Assembly: GCA_017654935.2 (NCBI GenBank)
Contig: CM065698.1
Location: forward strand, 45,538,622 to 45,602,621
Length of the DNA stretch: 64,000 nucleotides
Direction of reading: 5' to 3'
Source: Phymorhynchus buccinoides
Lineage: Eukaryota; Mollusca; Gastropoda; Neogastropoda; Raphitomidae
Every line of letters starts with the position of its first letter. Positions within the stretch are counted from its first letter, which is position 1. This document shows, one piece after another, positions 20,040-31,649 of the stretch. The translations under genes were made by a program, and so were the position numbers. The notes under the pieces were generated by a model. It had not been told where the DNA came from. It worked only from the letters and a program-made list of their open reading frames with translations, and did not search any database.

Positions 20040-21500
20040 CTCACCCCGTTGCGATACCGGGGGACTTTTGTACAAATAGCTCCCCCACCTTCTGGAAGTT
20101 CTGTGCTTGTAACTTCCTCTTGTCTGTCACTCTCTTTGACTTTTTTTCCCTTTGCTTACTGTCATCTACTATCTCTCTGCTTTACTGGTCCTTTCTCCTG
20201 CCTGTTCCCTTTGCTTACTGTCATCTACTATCTCTCTGCTTTACTGGTCCTTTCTCCTGCCTGTTCCCTTTGCTTACTGTCATCTACTATCTCTCTGCTT
20301 TACTGGTCCTTACTCCTGCCTGTTCCCTTTGCTTACTGTCATCTACTATCTCTCTGCTTTACTGGTCCTTTCTCCTGCCTGTTCCCTTTGCTTACTGTCA
20401 TCTACTATCTCTCTGCTTTACTGGTCCTTTCTCCTGCCTGTTCCCTTTGCTTACTGTTATCTACTATCTCTCTGCTTTATGGTCCTACTGTCATCTACTA
20501 TCTCTCTGCTTTACTGGTCCTTTCTCCTGCCTGTTCCCTTTGCTTACTGTCATCTACTATCTCTCTGCTTACTGGTCCTTTCTCCTGCCTGTTCCCTTTG
20601 CTTACTGTCATCTACTATCTCTCTGCTTTACTGGTCCTTTCTCCTGCCTTTCCCTTTGCTTACTGTCATCTACTATCTCTCTGCTCTGGTCCTTTCTCCT
20701 GCCTGTTCCCTTTGCTTACTGTCATCTACTATCTCTCTGCTTTACTGGTCCTTTCTCCTGCCTGTTCCCTTTGCTTACTGTCATCTACTATCTCTCTGCT
20801 TTACTGGTCCTTTCTCCTGCCTGTTCCCTTTGCTTTCTGTCATCTACTATCTCTCTGCTTTACTGGTCCTTTCTCCTGCCTGTTCCCTTTGCTTTCTGTC
20901 ATCTACTATCTCTCTGCTTTACTGGTCCTTTCTCCTGCCTGTTCCCTTTGCTTACTGTCATCTACTATCTCTCTGCCTTACTGGTCCTTTCTCCTGCCTT
21001 TTCCCTTTGCTTACTGTCATCTACTATCTCTCTGCTTTACTGGTCCTTTCTCCTGCCTGTTCCCTTTGCTTACTGTCATCTACTATCTCTCTGCTTTACT
21101 GGTCCTTTCTCCTGCCTTTTCCCTTTGCTTACTGTCATCTACTATCTCTCTGCTTTACTGGTCCTTTCTCCTGCCTGTTCCCTTTGCTTACTGTTATCTA
21201 CTATCTCTCTGCTTTACTGGTCCTTTCTCCTGCCTGTTCCCTTTGCTTACTGTCATCTACTATCTCTCTGCTTTACTGGTCCTTTCTCCTGCCTGTTCCC
21301 TTTGCTTACTGTCTCTCTGCTTTACTGGTCCTTTCTTCTGGGTTTGCAGTTCTAAAAAAAATCTGACACAGATTTTCTCCAGTCGAAGACGGACATGCTG
21401 GGCCTAATTATTTGTTAGTTAGGCACATAACGGCAGCATGATGCATCTGCGCTCATATCACAGAAAACTGTCAGATCGATCGATGATGAAGAAGAAGAAA
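20040..21500 (+). repeat. AAG-tailed repeat, subfamily b, with expanded internal satellite
   Basis: The left body (gataccgggggac...ccaccttctggaagttctgtg) and the right tail (cgaagacggacatgctggg...cggcagcatgatgcatctgcg...gaagaagaagaa) match 43518-43845. Between them a single-copy internal segment has become the array at 20145-21345. Confidence 0.8.
20145..21345 (+). repeat. 59-bp tandem array, about 20 copies
   Basis: Unit: ctttgcttactgtcatctac + tatctctctgctttactggt + cctttctcctgcctgttcc. Phase shifts by one base per 60, giving 59 bp. Some units are short. All three + frames stay open across most of the array, giving long Leu/Ser/Cys-rich frames that are artefacts of repetition. Confidence 0.95.
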
Positions 21501-21895
21501 TACATTCCTGATTATTGACGCTCTTTGTTAAAAGTTAATCATTTGGCTTTGTTTTCTGTGAAATTTTGATCATGTATGTATTGAAGCCATGTTTGTGGTG
21601 TTGCAAATACACTGCCTCAAGTGCTTGTAATTTATCATGAGGTGTTTTTGTTTTTTTCAATTTGATGTGTGTGTTTTGGGTATTCTATAATGTAATGTCT
21701 TGGTTTTTTTTTTATGTTTTTGTATCTTTTCATGATACGGTAATAACTGTTTGTTCATCTGTCTAGATCCATGTGTGTTTTGGTAATGTGAGGTCTTGTT
21801 CACTTACGTGTTATGTGTGTATGGTGATGTAATGCCATGTTTATTCATGTCCTCAAAGTCAAAGAGAAATCCACACAACTGCAGAACAAAACAGT

Positions 21896-22103
21896 ACAGT
21901 GTCGTGTAATGTTACCACTTCATTCACTGCAAATGTATTGTTCAACAGTGCAGTGTCATGTAATGTTACCACTTCATTCACTGCAAATGTATTGTTCAAC
22001 AGTGCAGTGTCATGTAATGTTACCACTTCATTCACTGCAAATGTATTGTTCAACAGTGCAGTGTCATGTAATGTTACCACTTCATTCACTGCAAATGTAT
22101 TAT
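21896..22103 (+). repeat. 54-bp tandem repeat, four copies
   Basis: Unit contains gtaatgttaccacttcattc and actgcaaatgtattgttcaa. Because 54 is divisible by 3, frames remain open (18-residue periodic peptide), with no sign of a gene. Confidence 0.9.
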
Positions 22104-22135
22104 TCAGTTGGATTGGAGTGTTTAGTTCAAAAGGT

Positions 22136-22465
22136 GCCGTGTTTTTCGGACTATAGGGCGGGTTTACATTAGACTCGTAAGTTCCGTACGGAGAACCCTA
22201 AATATGTAGAAGAAAGAAGGATAAAAGTGTACGCATATAGAGGAAATTCAGACACGTGCGCATATCTTTTCCCTTTGTTGTACTTATTTATGGATTGCGC
22301 ACAGGTTTCTGCATGGAATGTCCGCTGGCCTGAGACCCCTGCGCCTTATAATATGACTACCAATATAGTAAGAAAATATAATAACAAAATCTGCATTTTG
22401 TGTTAAATTTGAGGGGTGCACCTAAGTTATAAAAAGATGCGCCTTATAGTCCGAATGATGCAGTA
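22136..22465. mobile_element. 'tttttcggactata' MITE with inserted second element
   Basis: Left end gtttttcggactatagggc and right end gccttatagtccgaatg are inverted. About 180 bp (22150-22328) match the separate repeat at 63735-63905 and interrupt the element. Confidence 0.7.
22150..22328 (+). repeat. 'gtaagttccgtacgg' element
   Basis: Matches 63735-63905: gcgtaagttccgtacgg, aaagaaggata, tttatggattgcgcac, gcatggaat-tccgc. gttccgtacgg...ccgcatggaa gives imperfect inverted ends. Confidence 0.7.
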
Positions 22466-22688
22466 AATTAATGTCAGCGATTTAAGCCCAGGTAGGGGCA
22501 GCAGTTGAATGGATACTTCATTCATTTTAGAAAAGGTTAACATTTGACAGAGGGAGAGGGTTGTGTGTGCTTAATAAAAAAAAAAATTAAAACATAAATG
22601 AAGAAAGGTTGCCATAAACATTGAATCTTTACCACTGCCATTTTAGATCTATAGTTATAAGATCATCATATCATTACTGCTTTGATTT

Positions 22689-22843
22689 ACCATATTTTTC
22701 GGACTATAAGTCGATACTTTTTCCCAATATTGAGACCTCTGCTCCTTATAAATAATGACTAATAAAATAGTAAGAAAATATAATAACAAAATCAGAATTT
22801 GTTGTAAAATTTTTGGGGGGGGGGTGGTCCGAAAAATATGGTA
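22689..22843. mobile_element. 'ccatatttttcggactataag' MITE
   Basis: Left taccatatttttcggac-type end and right tccgaaaaatatggta end are exact inverted repeats. Internal 'ctccttataa', 'aatagtaagaaaatata'. Confidence 0.8.
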
Positions 22844-22952
22844 TATAAATATAAATGTCCTATATGTATGTGTACCAGGTCGGAGGATGTTAAGCGCATT
22901 GTGTTCTTCCTGGTTGAACTCTGAATGTTGTTATGTGTGTCATTTAGAAAAT

Positions 22953-23440
22953 TACCATATTTTACAAACTGTAAGGTAATTATAAGGCGCACCCCCCAAA
23001 TTTAACACAACATTCAGATTTTGTTGCTCAAATATAACAACATTCAGATTCTGTTACTCAAATATAACAACATTCAGATTTTGTTACCCAAATATAACAC
23101 AACATTCAGATTTTGTTACCCAGATATAACACAACATTCAGATTTTGTTACTCAAATATAACAACATTCAGATTTTGTTACTCAAATATAACACAACATT
23201 CAGATTTTGTTACTCAAATATAACAACATTCAGATTTTGTTACTCAAATATAACACAACATTCAGATTTTGTTACCCAAATATAACACAACATTCAGATT
23301 TTGTTACTCAAATATAACAACATTCAGATTTTGTTACTCAAATATAACACAACATTCAGATTTTGTTACTCTAAATTCCTACTATATATCAGTTACATTA
23401 TAAGGCGCAGGGGTCTCAGCCTTATAGCCTGTAAACTTCG
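22953..23440. mobile_element. Same MITE family with internal tandem expansion
   Basis: taccatattttacaaactg at left, 'aggcgcaggggtctcagcc' at right. 22995-23370 is ~12 copies of a 29-35-bp unit (aacattcagattttgttact + caaatataac), which is single in other copies. Confidence 0.8.
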
Positions 23441-23448
23441 ATACCCCT

Positions 23449-25854
23449 TTGCGTCTTTGTGACTATCACATCTATGTCAGTGTTGATAACCAACAGTCCT
23501 CTCACACAAAGCGTCTCTGCCTCTCACTTGCTAACCACTCCCTCTCTCAGCTTGTAACTGAGCCTACACACAACAAGGGCCACATCATAGACTGGCTAAT
23601 CGCGCGTGATTCCGACCAACTTGTTTCATCAGTGTCAGTGTCTAAGATCCTTTCCTCTGACCATTTTGCCATCCTCGCCAGTCTTAATCTTTCCAAAACT
23701 CCCAGAAATAAACGTACGGTCACGCGCCGTAATCTCAAGTCTATAGATATTCATACTTTTAGTTCAGAGGCAACAGAACTCCTTTCTAACGTGAGTATTT
23801 CTGACGACCCTGCCTCGACTTTTAATTCTACTATGAGTAACTTGCTTGATAAACACGCTCCCCCATCCACTCGTGTTGTGCCCGATTGTCCCTGCGCTCC
23901 CTGGTACACGCCTGAACTTAGAGTAAGTAAACGCACTAGTCGTAAGGCTGAGCGTCAGTGGCGGGCCTCAAAACTAGAAATACATCGTCAGATATATCAG
24001 TTTCTCCGTAACATCTTCACTCTTCTTCTGGCCAAGGCAAAAACAAGCTATTTTTCATCTAAAATTCTTGAAGCCAACACAACAAAGGTCCTGTTCTCCA
24101 CCATGTCTGATCTCCTAGGCAACAAGAAATCAAGTCCTCTGCCATCAAATATCAGTCCTGACAAACTGCCAGAAACCTTTTCCTCCTTCTTCTCCACCAA
24201 GATTATCGATCTACGATCAAAAATCGACTCCATGCCTTTTCAACCAACTATTCCAGACCCATCATTCACTGGTGTCCCCCTTCTCTCTTTCAAGCCGGTG
24301 TCTGAGACCGAAGTTCTTTCTACTTTGAAAGAAATGCATTTTAAATCCTGTGATCTTGACCCCATCCCAGCCTCTCTTTTCTCACAAATCTATCAACACC
24401 TTCTGCCATCAATCACCAACATCATCAATTCTTCTTTAGTTTCAGGTGTGTTTCCTTCTGCTTTCAAAACCGCTCTTGTAAGGCCCCTTCTCAAGAAGAA
24501 CAATCTGGATCCTAATAATCTGAAAAACTACAGACCTGTATCTAACCTCCCTTTTCTCTCCAAACTCCTTGAGAAGACTGTCCTGAAACAACTTAACGAT
24601 CATCTATCCTCAAACAATCTTCATCATCCTTATCAGTCTGCCTATAGAACCAACCACAGTACTGAAACAGCCCTTGTTCAAATCGTCAATGACCTCTTAC
24701 TTGCTTCTGATGCTGGTCAAATCTCTCTTTTGACACTTCTTGATCTCTCTGCTGCCTTTGATACCATAGACCACTCCATTCTTCTGTCTCGTCTTGAACA
24801 TACTTTTGGAATTAAGGGCCCTGCTCTTTCTTGGTTTTCCTCTTACCTTTCTGATCGTTTTCAATCAGTTCTGGTCAATGGTCGTCAGTCTGAACAGGTT
24901 AGGCTTTCTTGTGGAGTCCCCCAGGGGTCTGTGCTTGGTCCTGTCTTGTTTACTTTGTATACGTCACCTCTTGCCAATGTCATCGACCAGCACAACATGA
25001 AACATCACTTCTATGCAGATGACTCACAACTCCAAAACAGTACAACCCCTGAAGATCTAGATTCCATTCTTACAGAAAGTAACAACTGCTATATTGATAT
25101 TCAAAATTGGATGGTTCAAAATAAACTTCAATTAAATGGTGAAAAAACCGAAGCAATGCTTGTAGGGACAAAAAACAAACTAGCCTCTGTTTCCATAGAG
25201 TCAATCCAACTGGGTAACAATATCATTCCCCTCTCAGACTCAGTCAAAAACTTAGGTGTCACTTTGGACAATACTCTTTCCATGCAGAGTTTCCTGACTC
25301 AGACCTGTCAGTCCTGCTACTATCAAATTCGTTGCATTGGCTATATTCGTAAATACCTCTCAGATGAAGCCACAGCAAAGCTTGTTACTTCCCTCATCCT
25401 ATCTCGTATTGACTACTGTAATGCTCTCCTTTCTGGCCTATCAGTCTCTTCTCTATCTTGTCTCCAGCGTATTCAAAACACAGCTGCTCGTCTTGTCCTT
25501 AGGAAGAAAAAGTTCGATCATGTTAGCCCTCTTCTGCGTTCTTTGCACTGGCTTCCTGTCGCAGACAGAATTGAGTATAAATTAAACACACTTTGCTATA
25601 AATCTATTCATAAAGCTGCTCCATCTTACCTCTGCGACAATATTTCCATCTATACGCCAGCTCGCACTTTACGTTCAGTTTCTGACCCTCTTTCTCTCCA
25701 GATCCCTAGGTATAAGCTTTCAACTGTTGGTCGGCGCTCTTTTGCTGTCTCAGGACCGACCTCCTGGAACAAACTTCCTCTCTCCCTCCGTCAGCGACCG
25801 ACTCTCTCTGCTTTCAAAGCTAACCTCAAAGCCCACCTGTTCCCCCGTCATTAA
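23449..25854 (+). mobile_element. L2-like non-LTR retrotransposon ORF2, 5'-truncated but open
   Basis: An open frame of 801 codons. Residues 1-90 look like the C-terminal end of an exonuclease/endonuclease domain (VTEPTHNKGHIIDWLIARD, SSDHFAIL). Reverse transcriptase follows, with LLDLSAAFDTIDHSILL (~430), GVPQGSVLGP (~489) and the catalytic YADD (522-525). The C-terminus has LHWLPVADRIEYK and WNKLPLSLRQ, the usual tail of L2/CR1-group LINEs. The endonuclease N-terminus is missing, so this is a 5'-truncated copy whose remaining frame has no stop, suggesting recent insertion. The clade call is by remembered motifs. Confidence 0.85.
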
Positions 25855-26036
25855 AGCTCCTCTCTCTTTCTCTTCTCTCTCTTGCCATTAGGTCTGTTTC
25901 TGCTATATTCCATTTATGTTATCCGTGTGTGTTCGCTTTGTATTGCGTTTGTGTTTGAATGCTAACGTGTGTGTGCGCTTTGATTTGATTTCTATCAAGA
26001 TTCAGCGCCGTATAAATACTGTATGTTGTTGTTGAA
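25855..26036 (+). mobile_element. 3'UTR and tail of the L2-like LINE
   Basis: CT-rich 3' sequence ending 'cagcgccgtataaatactgtatgttgttgttg', a conserved GC-then-trinucleotide tail typical of this LINE group. Confidence 0.7.
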
Positions 26037-26103
26037 ACAAAAATCTTGTGTTTTTCGTTTGAAGTCCATTCTGTGAACATCAATTTCTGTGAACATCTTG
26101 TAA

Positions 26104-26226
26104 CGTCATCCCCAGCCGAAGTCGGACTTGCTGGGCCTAACTATTTCTTAGTTAGGCGCATAACGGCAGCATGACGCATCTGCGCTCATAATTGACAGGA
26201 AACTGTCTGAGCGATCGAAGAAGAAG
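26104..26226 (+). repeat. AAG-tailed repeat, subfamily b tail only
   Basis: agtcggacttgctgggccta, gcataacggcagcatgacgc, then gaagaagaagaaaagaag. Body absent (5' truncation), as expected for a retroposon. Confidence 0.75.
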
Positions 26227-26319
26227 AAAAGAAGTAACGTCATCTCACTGAAGGACTAAGCTGAAAAGGTGTTGATGTATAAAATTCACTAAATACCTTT
26301 TTCCATGTCTTGGGGAAAA

Positions 26320-26490
26320 AAACCCCATATTTTTCTGGTTTATAAAGCGCACCCACCAAATTTTGCACAAAGTTCAGATTTTGTTACTACACTTCTTTTT
26401 TACTGTATTATTATCCATAATTATTATAAAGCACAGGGGTCTCAGTCTGGGGGGAAGTATTGCCTTATAGTCTGAAACAATATGCTACTA
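26320..26490. mobile_element. 'cggactataag' MITE, decayed
   Basis: accccatatttttctggttt, 'aagcgcacc', 'ttcagattttgttacta', 'gcacaggggtctcagtctggg', 'cttatagtctgaaacaatatg'. Both ends present but mutated. Confidence 0.65.
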
Positions 26491-26499
26491 CCAGCCCTG

Positions 26500-28110
26500 T
26501 ATTGTCAGATAACTGGGCCAGATGTTTTACAAACCTTTTTGCCTCGTGACATGTGTGAATTTCATGAGTAATGTCAGTATAATTGTCAATATCTGGCTCA
26601 TCATTATGATCAGTAAACCTTTTTTTTTAACCGTGCATAAATCAAGTAGGATTGTTCGATGGTAGAGTTGTTCTTTTGTGTTAAATTTGTACCAAAGCAT
26701 TTTGTAATAGTTTTCTTGGGAGAAGTATCCTATAAAATAAAAAAAGAGATTACTTCCCCAATGAAAAGAAGTTTTATTTTATCATTAATTTTGTCGTAAT
26801 TTTCATTTTCTCTTTTTTTTCCAAATTATAATTTTTTTTATATAAGCGCATTGAAAGAAAGTTTGTTTTGGTCGATTTCTGTTTTTATTACGTAGAATTA
26901 GTTAACATGCAGTTTAAAATGTACCAGAAATTGATACTTGAAACGATAGTATTTTCCGATCAAAATTTCAACTGTATGAATATGCACCCAACCTCTGCCC
27001 ATTGTAATGCGAATTCCGGGCTGTACTGTGCCTTGTTTACAGTGCTTTCTGTGTGAGCCCTCAGGTAAAATACTTTTCATTTACCTACTTTCATTCTCTT
27101 CTCTCATACATCGGTACATCGAACACGTCCTATGAGTATTTTTTTAAAAACTAAAGTGTTGAGAAAGAATCGGCTTGGCATTGCAAAGCTACACAGGAAG
27201 GGGTATTAAACTGTTCTCAACCTCGCCCTATTACCTAAAATAGTGAAAATGTTGAAGATAATGTTTTCCTTAATTTGATACATTTTCTAAATAATATGCA
27301 TAAATTGTTTATAAGAAGATTAGTGTGCTCCAATTTAGTGCAGTCCTTGAATCAAAAATCATAATTTTGTTTTAAACAACAAGGTTTAAAAAAAAAAAGA
27401 AAATACAGCTGTAGATGACATATCTGATTCTGTGAATATTCTAAACCAAATTTTTTTTTCTTTTTTTCTGTAAAACTATCAAATCTTGCTCAAGAGCATC
27501 AATGACATTTCTACCAGTATGCAAATGAGGACTCTAGATCTATTTCTGTTGTTTTTTCAATATGACATTATAAACTCTTCAGTTTTCGGTATAAAATTTA
27601 ACGTTGCATAAACTCTACTGAACTGCCTTTATTTAATAATGAGGATGATAACTGTTTGATGCCTGGCCCTCCTCAGAAATATTTGCAGCAACTGAGCAAG
27701 TCATTATTTTAAAATTATCATCAGTTGTGAATCCAGGGTTCTTGTGGGGCTTTTTTTTTTAATGTATGGCTAGATTTTCGTGCAACTTGAAATTATTTTT
27801 TTTTAGTTGTGATTTTGTACCTCCAGAGGATTGTTTGTTTGTTTTTTCTTGAAAAATTTCTTGGAAATCATTTTGTGGAATGCTCTTAATATATGTAAAA
27901 CTAAAAGCATTTTGATTTAGAATCATTTAATTATTATCAGATGAACACTTTGTATGAGATCTCAAAATGAAGGACAATTTCATCCTTGTATCTATCTGGC
28001 CGTTTATTTTTTGTATGCTGAGAATCCAGATGGACGGAACATTTTTTATTTATTCGCTGACCGCTGAGTGTTTGTTACCGTTGTGTTGGATGCTGTTTGA
28101 GTTGATGCAT
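26500..28110. other. AT-rich, apparently single-copy DNA
   Basis: No repeat family from elsewhere in the window is recognised. Contains short frames only. Could be a distal 3'UTR ending at the AATAAA at 28114, or intergenic DNA. Confidence 0.4.
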
Positions 28111-28113
28111 TGA

Positions 28114-28119
28114 AATAAA
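28114..28119 (+). terminator. Candidate polyadenylation signal AATAAA
   Basis: AATAAA is followed within ~25 bp by a TG-rich run (tgtgtgcgtttgtgtttg), the usual arrangement of hexamer plus GU-rich downstream element. Which transcript would use it is unknown. Confidence 0.35.
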
Positions 28120-28138
28120 ACATGGACTTTGAATCGAC

Positions 28139-28341
28139 TGTGTGCGTTTGTGTTTGTGCATGGTGTGTGTGTGTGTGTTTGTGCATGGTGTGTGTGTGTT
28201 TGTGCATGGCGTGTGTGTGTGTGTGTGTTTGTGCATGGTGTGTGCATGTGTGTTTGTGTATGGTGTGTGTTTGTGCATGGTGTGTGTGTGTGTTTGTGCA
28301 TGGTGTGTGTGTTTGTGCATGGTGTGTGTGTGTGTGTTTGT
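28139..28341 (+). repeat. TG-rich minisatellite, 'gtttgtgcatggtgtgtg' unit
   Basis: About ten imperfect ~20-bp units. Continues at 28593-28985 after an inserted element. Long Val/Cys frames on both strands are repeat artefacts. Confidence 0.95.
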
Positions 28342-28592
28342 CAGGCGTCAGAATTGTCAGAGGATTTCAGAGGATTCAGAATTTCTGACAGAGGATTGGC
28401 TTCTCTTGTCAGAGGTTTTGCCTTTTTATTCAGTGTTATCCTTTGTGTTAAATAACATTTTAAAGTGATTTTTCACTATATTAAGCTCTTTTGGTGATGT
28501 TCGAAACTCATTTCAGTGTTGACCTCTTCAGTCTGGGGCCTTGACTTACCGCGGTTTTCAGAGGATTGGACTTCAGACTATTCTGATGCCTG
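28342..28592. mobile_element. MITE inserted in the TG minisatellite
   Basis: caggcgtcagaattgtc at left and gactattctgatgcctg at right are inverted repeats; the minisatellite resumes on both sides. The element at 42424-42893 has the same CAGGCATCAGAA-type ends. Confidence 0.7.
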
Positions 28593-28985
28593 GTTTGTGC
28601 ATGGTGTGTGTGTTTGTTTGTGCATGGTGTGTGTGTGTGTGTTTGTGCATGGTGTGTGTGTGTTTGTGCATAGTGTGTGTTTGTGCATAGTGTGTGTGTG
28701 TGTGTGTTTGTGTTTGTGCATGGTGTGTGTGTGTTTGTTTGTGCATGGTGTGTGTGTGTGTGTTTGTGCATGGTGTGTGTGTGTTTGTGCATAGTGTGTG
28801 TTTGTGCATAGTGTGTGTGTGTGTGTTTGTGCATGGTGTGTGTGTGTGTGTGCATGGTGTGTGTGTGCATGGTGTGTGTGTGTGTTTGTGCATGGTGTGT
28901 GTGTGTTTGTGCATGGTGTGTGTGTGTGTGTTTGTGCATGGTGTGTGAGTGTGTGTTTGTGCATGGTGTGTGTGTTTCTGTGTAT
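28593..28985 (+). repeat. TG-rich minisatellite, second half
   Basis: Same 'tttgtgcatggtgtgtg' unit as before the inserted MITE. Confidence 0.95.
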
Positions 28986-28989
28986 AGAC

Positions 28990-29505
28990 TGCATGATTAT
29001 GTCTTCTTCTTCTTTCTTTTTTTTGGGGGGCGAACAATTTAACTTTCAAAAATTAGAAAACACTTAAGAATGGATTTTGATGAGGTTTTTTTTTCTTGGT
29101 TTGTTTGTTTTATGGAAGGCTAGTGTATCACAAAATGAAGAAGAAATACAGTTAATAATTATACTCATTTAAAAAATAAAAAAAATACTGTTAACATTTT
29201 ATTCTGAAGTTTACACTAACTTAATTAGGAAAAATAATTCTTTTCATAATTTTTTGTCATTGTTTATCGCAATTTTTTTTTATTGAATAAGAAGCTCTAA
29301 TTGACAATGACAAAAATGTTTGTCAGATAATTCTTTATTTTCTTTTCCATTTGAGCAGGATTGTTCAAATGGCTATCAACAGATCTTTAAAAAAAATGTA
29401 TTTTGAGGTTAACAAGTGCCTGACATTATAAATTTCTCATGACCATTTTGTTTTGATTGGGATTATCTATGGAATGCACAATTGTTATTAAGGAGGTTTT
29501 TTTAT
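28990..29505. other. AT-rich stretch, nothing recognised
   Basis: Poly-T/A-rich DNA without open frames of note or identified repeats. Confidence 0.4.
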
Positions 29506-29506
29506 A

Positions 29507-29684
29507 CAGTCGAACCTCCCTTATAAGACCTTCAAAAATCATCCAAAATGAGGTCTTCTAAGGGAGGGGTCTTATAAGGGAGGTAATTTTAATACATACA
29601 AAGAAGGGCAATGTCTCAAAGAAGTAAGTCTTATATGGGAGGGAGTCTTATATGGGAGGGAGTCTTATAAGGGAGGTTCCACTG
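29507..29684 (-). mobile_element. pogo/Tigger-like MITE, TA-flanked
   Basis: cagtcgaacctccctta...aagggaggttccactg, TA at 29505-29506 and 29685-29686. An internal 'tatgggagggagtctta' segment is duplicated. Confidence 0.85.
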
Positions 29685-29743
29685 TACCATATTTTAACTT
29701 CCAGCAGAATACATTCGCTCGAAACATTACTCGACACCCCCAT

Positions 29744-30946
29744 CAACATTCACTGCCAAGCACCCTTGCCCGGGCGGGGCGTTCTTGTATGACCCAGCTA
29801 TTAGATGTGATGGACGATTTTACTAAACTGTTGGAAGACAAGGAGGCTTTCGATATTGTATACTTAGATTTTAGGAAGGCCTTTGATTCTGTGCCGCACG
29901 AAAGACTTCTCCTAAAACTACAAGCATATGGCATAACTGGGAACATACTAAGGTGGGTAAGACATTTCCTAATAGGCAGATCACAAAAGGTGCGGGTTGG
30001 GGCAAAACTATCATCTAATATTGACGTTTTAAGTGGCATTCCCCAGGGTAGTATCCTGGGGCCAATACTTTTTACAATTTTTATCAATGATCTCCCGGAG
30101 GAAATACAAAGTGTCTGTAAGATATTCGCAGACGATACCAAACTTTACAACTGTTCTAAATATTCAGACATAATACAAAATGACATAGATAAACTTATGG
30201 AATGGTCAGAAAAGTGGAATCTCTATTTTAATGCAGGAAAGTGCAAAGTCATGCATGTGGGCTATGACAATCAAAATGAAACTTATGAAATTTCCCACGG
30301 TTCAGCTAAACATGTTTTGGAAACCTGTTCAGATGAAAAAGACTTAGGAGTCATATTTGATTTTAAACTCAAATTTGATAAACACATTACAACAGCAGTA
30401 AACAAGGCCAATAGAATATTGGGTTTAATTAGAAGAAGTTTTATGGAATTAAATACAGAAGTTTTTTTGAACCTATATAAAAGTTTAGTAAGACCTCATC
30501 TTGAGTATGGAAATCTAATTTGGAACCCTTTTCTTAAAAGACAATCTACACAAATTGAAAGGGTACAAAGGCGAGCAACCAAATTAATAAAATCAATACA
30601 AAATTTGGAATATGGGGACAGACTTCATAAGTTAAGTTTACCATCCTTAAAATTTAGAAGAGTAAGGGGAGATTTGATAACTGTATATAAAATTTTGAAT
30701 AACCCTGACAAAACTAACAAGCATTTGTTTCAATTGTCTAACGATTTGAGAACCCGTAACAGTGATCTAAAAATACTAACCCAATACAGTAGAACTAATA
30801 TGAGAAAAAACTTCTTTTCTAATAGAGTCACCCAGCACTGGAACAATCTCCCTGCACAAACTAAACTTGCTTCCAACATTAACCATTTCAAAAACCTCCT
30901 AGATAGTGACCCCAAAATTAATGTTTTTAAATACAATTATGATTAA
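29744..30946 (+). mobile_element. CR1/Jockey-like LINE ORF fragment (reverse transcriptase)
   Basis: The frame continues upstream of ATG 29789 into RSC-MTQLLDVMDDF, the fingers region of reverse transcriptase. It holds IVYLDFRKAFDSVPHERLL, GIPQGSILGP and catalytic FADD (residues ~113-116 from the ATG), then thumb and C-terminal RPHLEYGN and HWNNLPAQ motifs, ending at TAA 30944-30946. The endonuclease and RT N-terminus are missing. The frame is intact and more A-rich than the L2-like ORF, so it is a different clade. No function for the host is implied. Confidence 0.85.
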
Positions 30947-31087
30947 GACGACAATGATAGTTCAAAAAGCGCCACAGCGGTGCCAATCTGATTAATGAAC
31001 AAAGCCACAATAACAAACAATCAAAAGATAGGGCACATCAAGAGGCCGTGAGGCCTGGCTGCCCTGAAGATCTGACCTGACCTGACC
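30947..31087 (+). mobile_element. 3'UTR of the CR1-like LINE
   Basis: Ends with ggccgtgaggcctggctgcc and then tandem tgacc(tgacctgacc), the short microsatellite tail expected of CR1-group elements. Confidence 0.7.
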
Positions 31088-31139
31088 ATGTGTTTGTCTG
31101 CTTTTAGAGTTTATATCACTGTTTCTTCCATTGAAGCAA

Positions 31140-31640
31140 CGCATGTAAGTCAAAAGTCATAAGTTTCTTTATTGTCCATTGGCCTTGTACAACGCACATG
31201 GAAACTTGTCTTCCACCGTGTAAAATAAAAAATATTAAATAAAAGTATGAAACATCAATTTACATTAACAAATAGACTTTGTAACTCTCACACCGCACCC
31301 AATCATACATCCGCTCTCCGCTATCTTACTCACTCATCATGCAACCCACCACCACTTCCGCCTTCATTTTTAGCCCTTTCTTTTCTTTTTTTCTTCCTCC
31401 TTTTTTTCTGGTTCTTTTTCTCTCCCCACCCCTTTTTTTCCTACTACCCCCCCCCCCCCCCCTCCCCCCTGTTTCTTTTAAATTATGTTTAGGTAGGCTT
31501 TTCCCCGCTCTCTTTCATCCTATTGTCTGTGTGGCTGACTAAGATGTACACTCGAAAAACATAATTATTCCCATCTTCTCGGTTGAGATGCAACGGACAA
31601 CCAAGAATGTCAAAAAGTACATGGCGCTAGAAGAGTTAAA
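31140..31640. other. Non-coding stretch with pyrimidine-rich run
   Basis: 31350-31475 is a C/T-rich run with ~20 consecutive C. No gene recognised. Confidence 0.5.
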
Positions 31641-31649
31641 GACATTGAG

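Noticed and set aside
19944..21407. Three overlapping + frames of 404-487 codons, hydrophobic with Cys/Leu/Ser, resembling a repetitive membrane protein
   Set aside because: They are the same 59-bp DNA unit read in three frames within a retroposon copy; no splice or codon-usage support.
22995..23370. CRISPR-like regular repeats
   Set aside because: The unit is ~30 bp with no unique spacers, lies in a eukaryotic MITE and has no cas genes. It is a plain tandem repeat.
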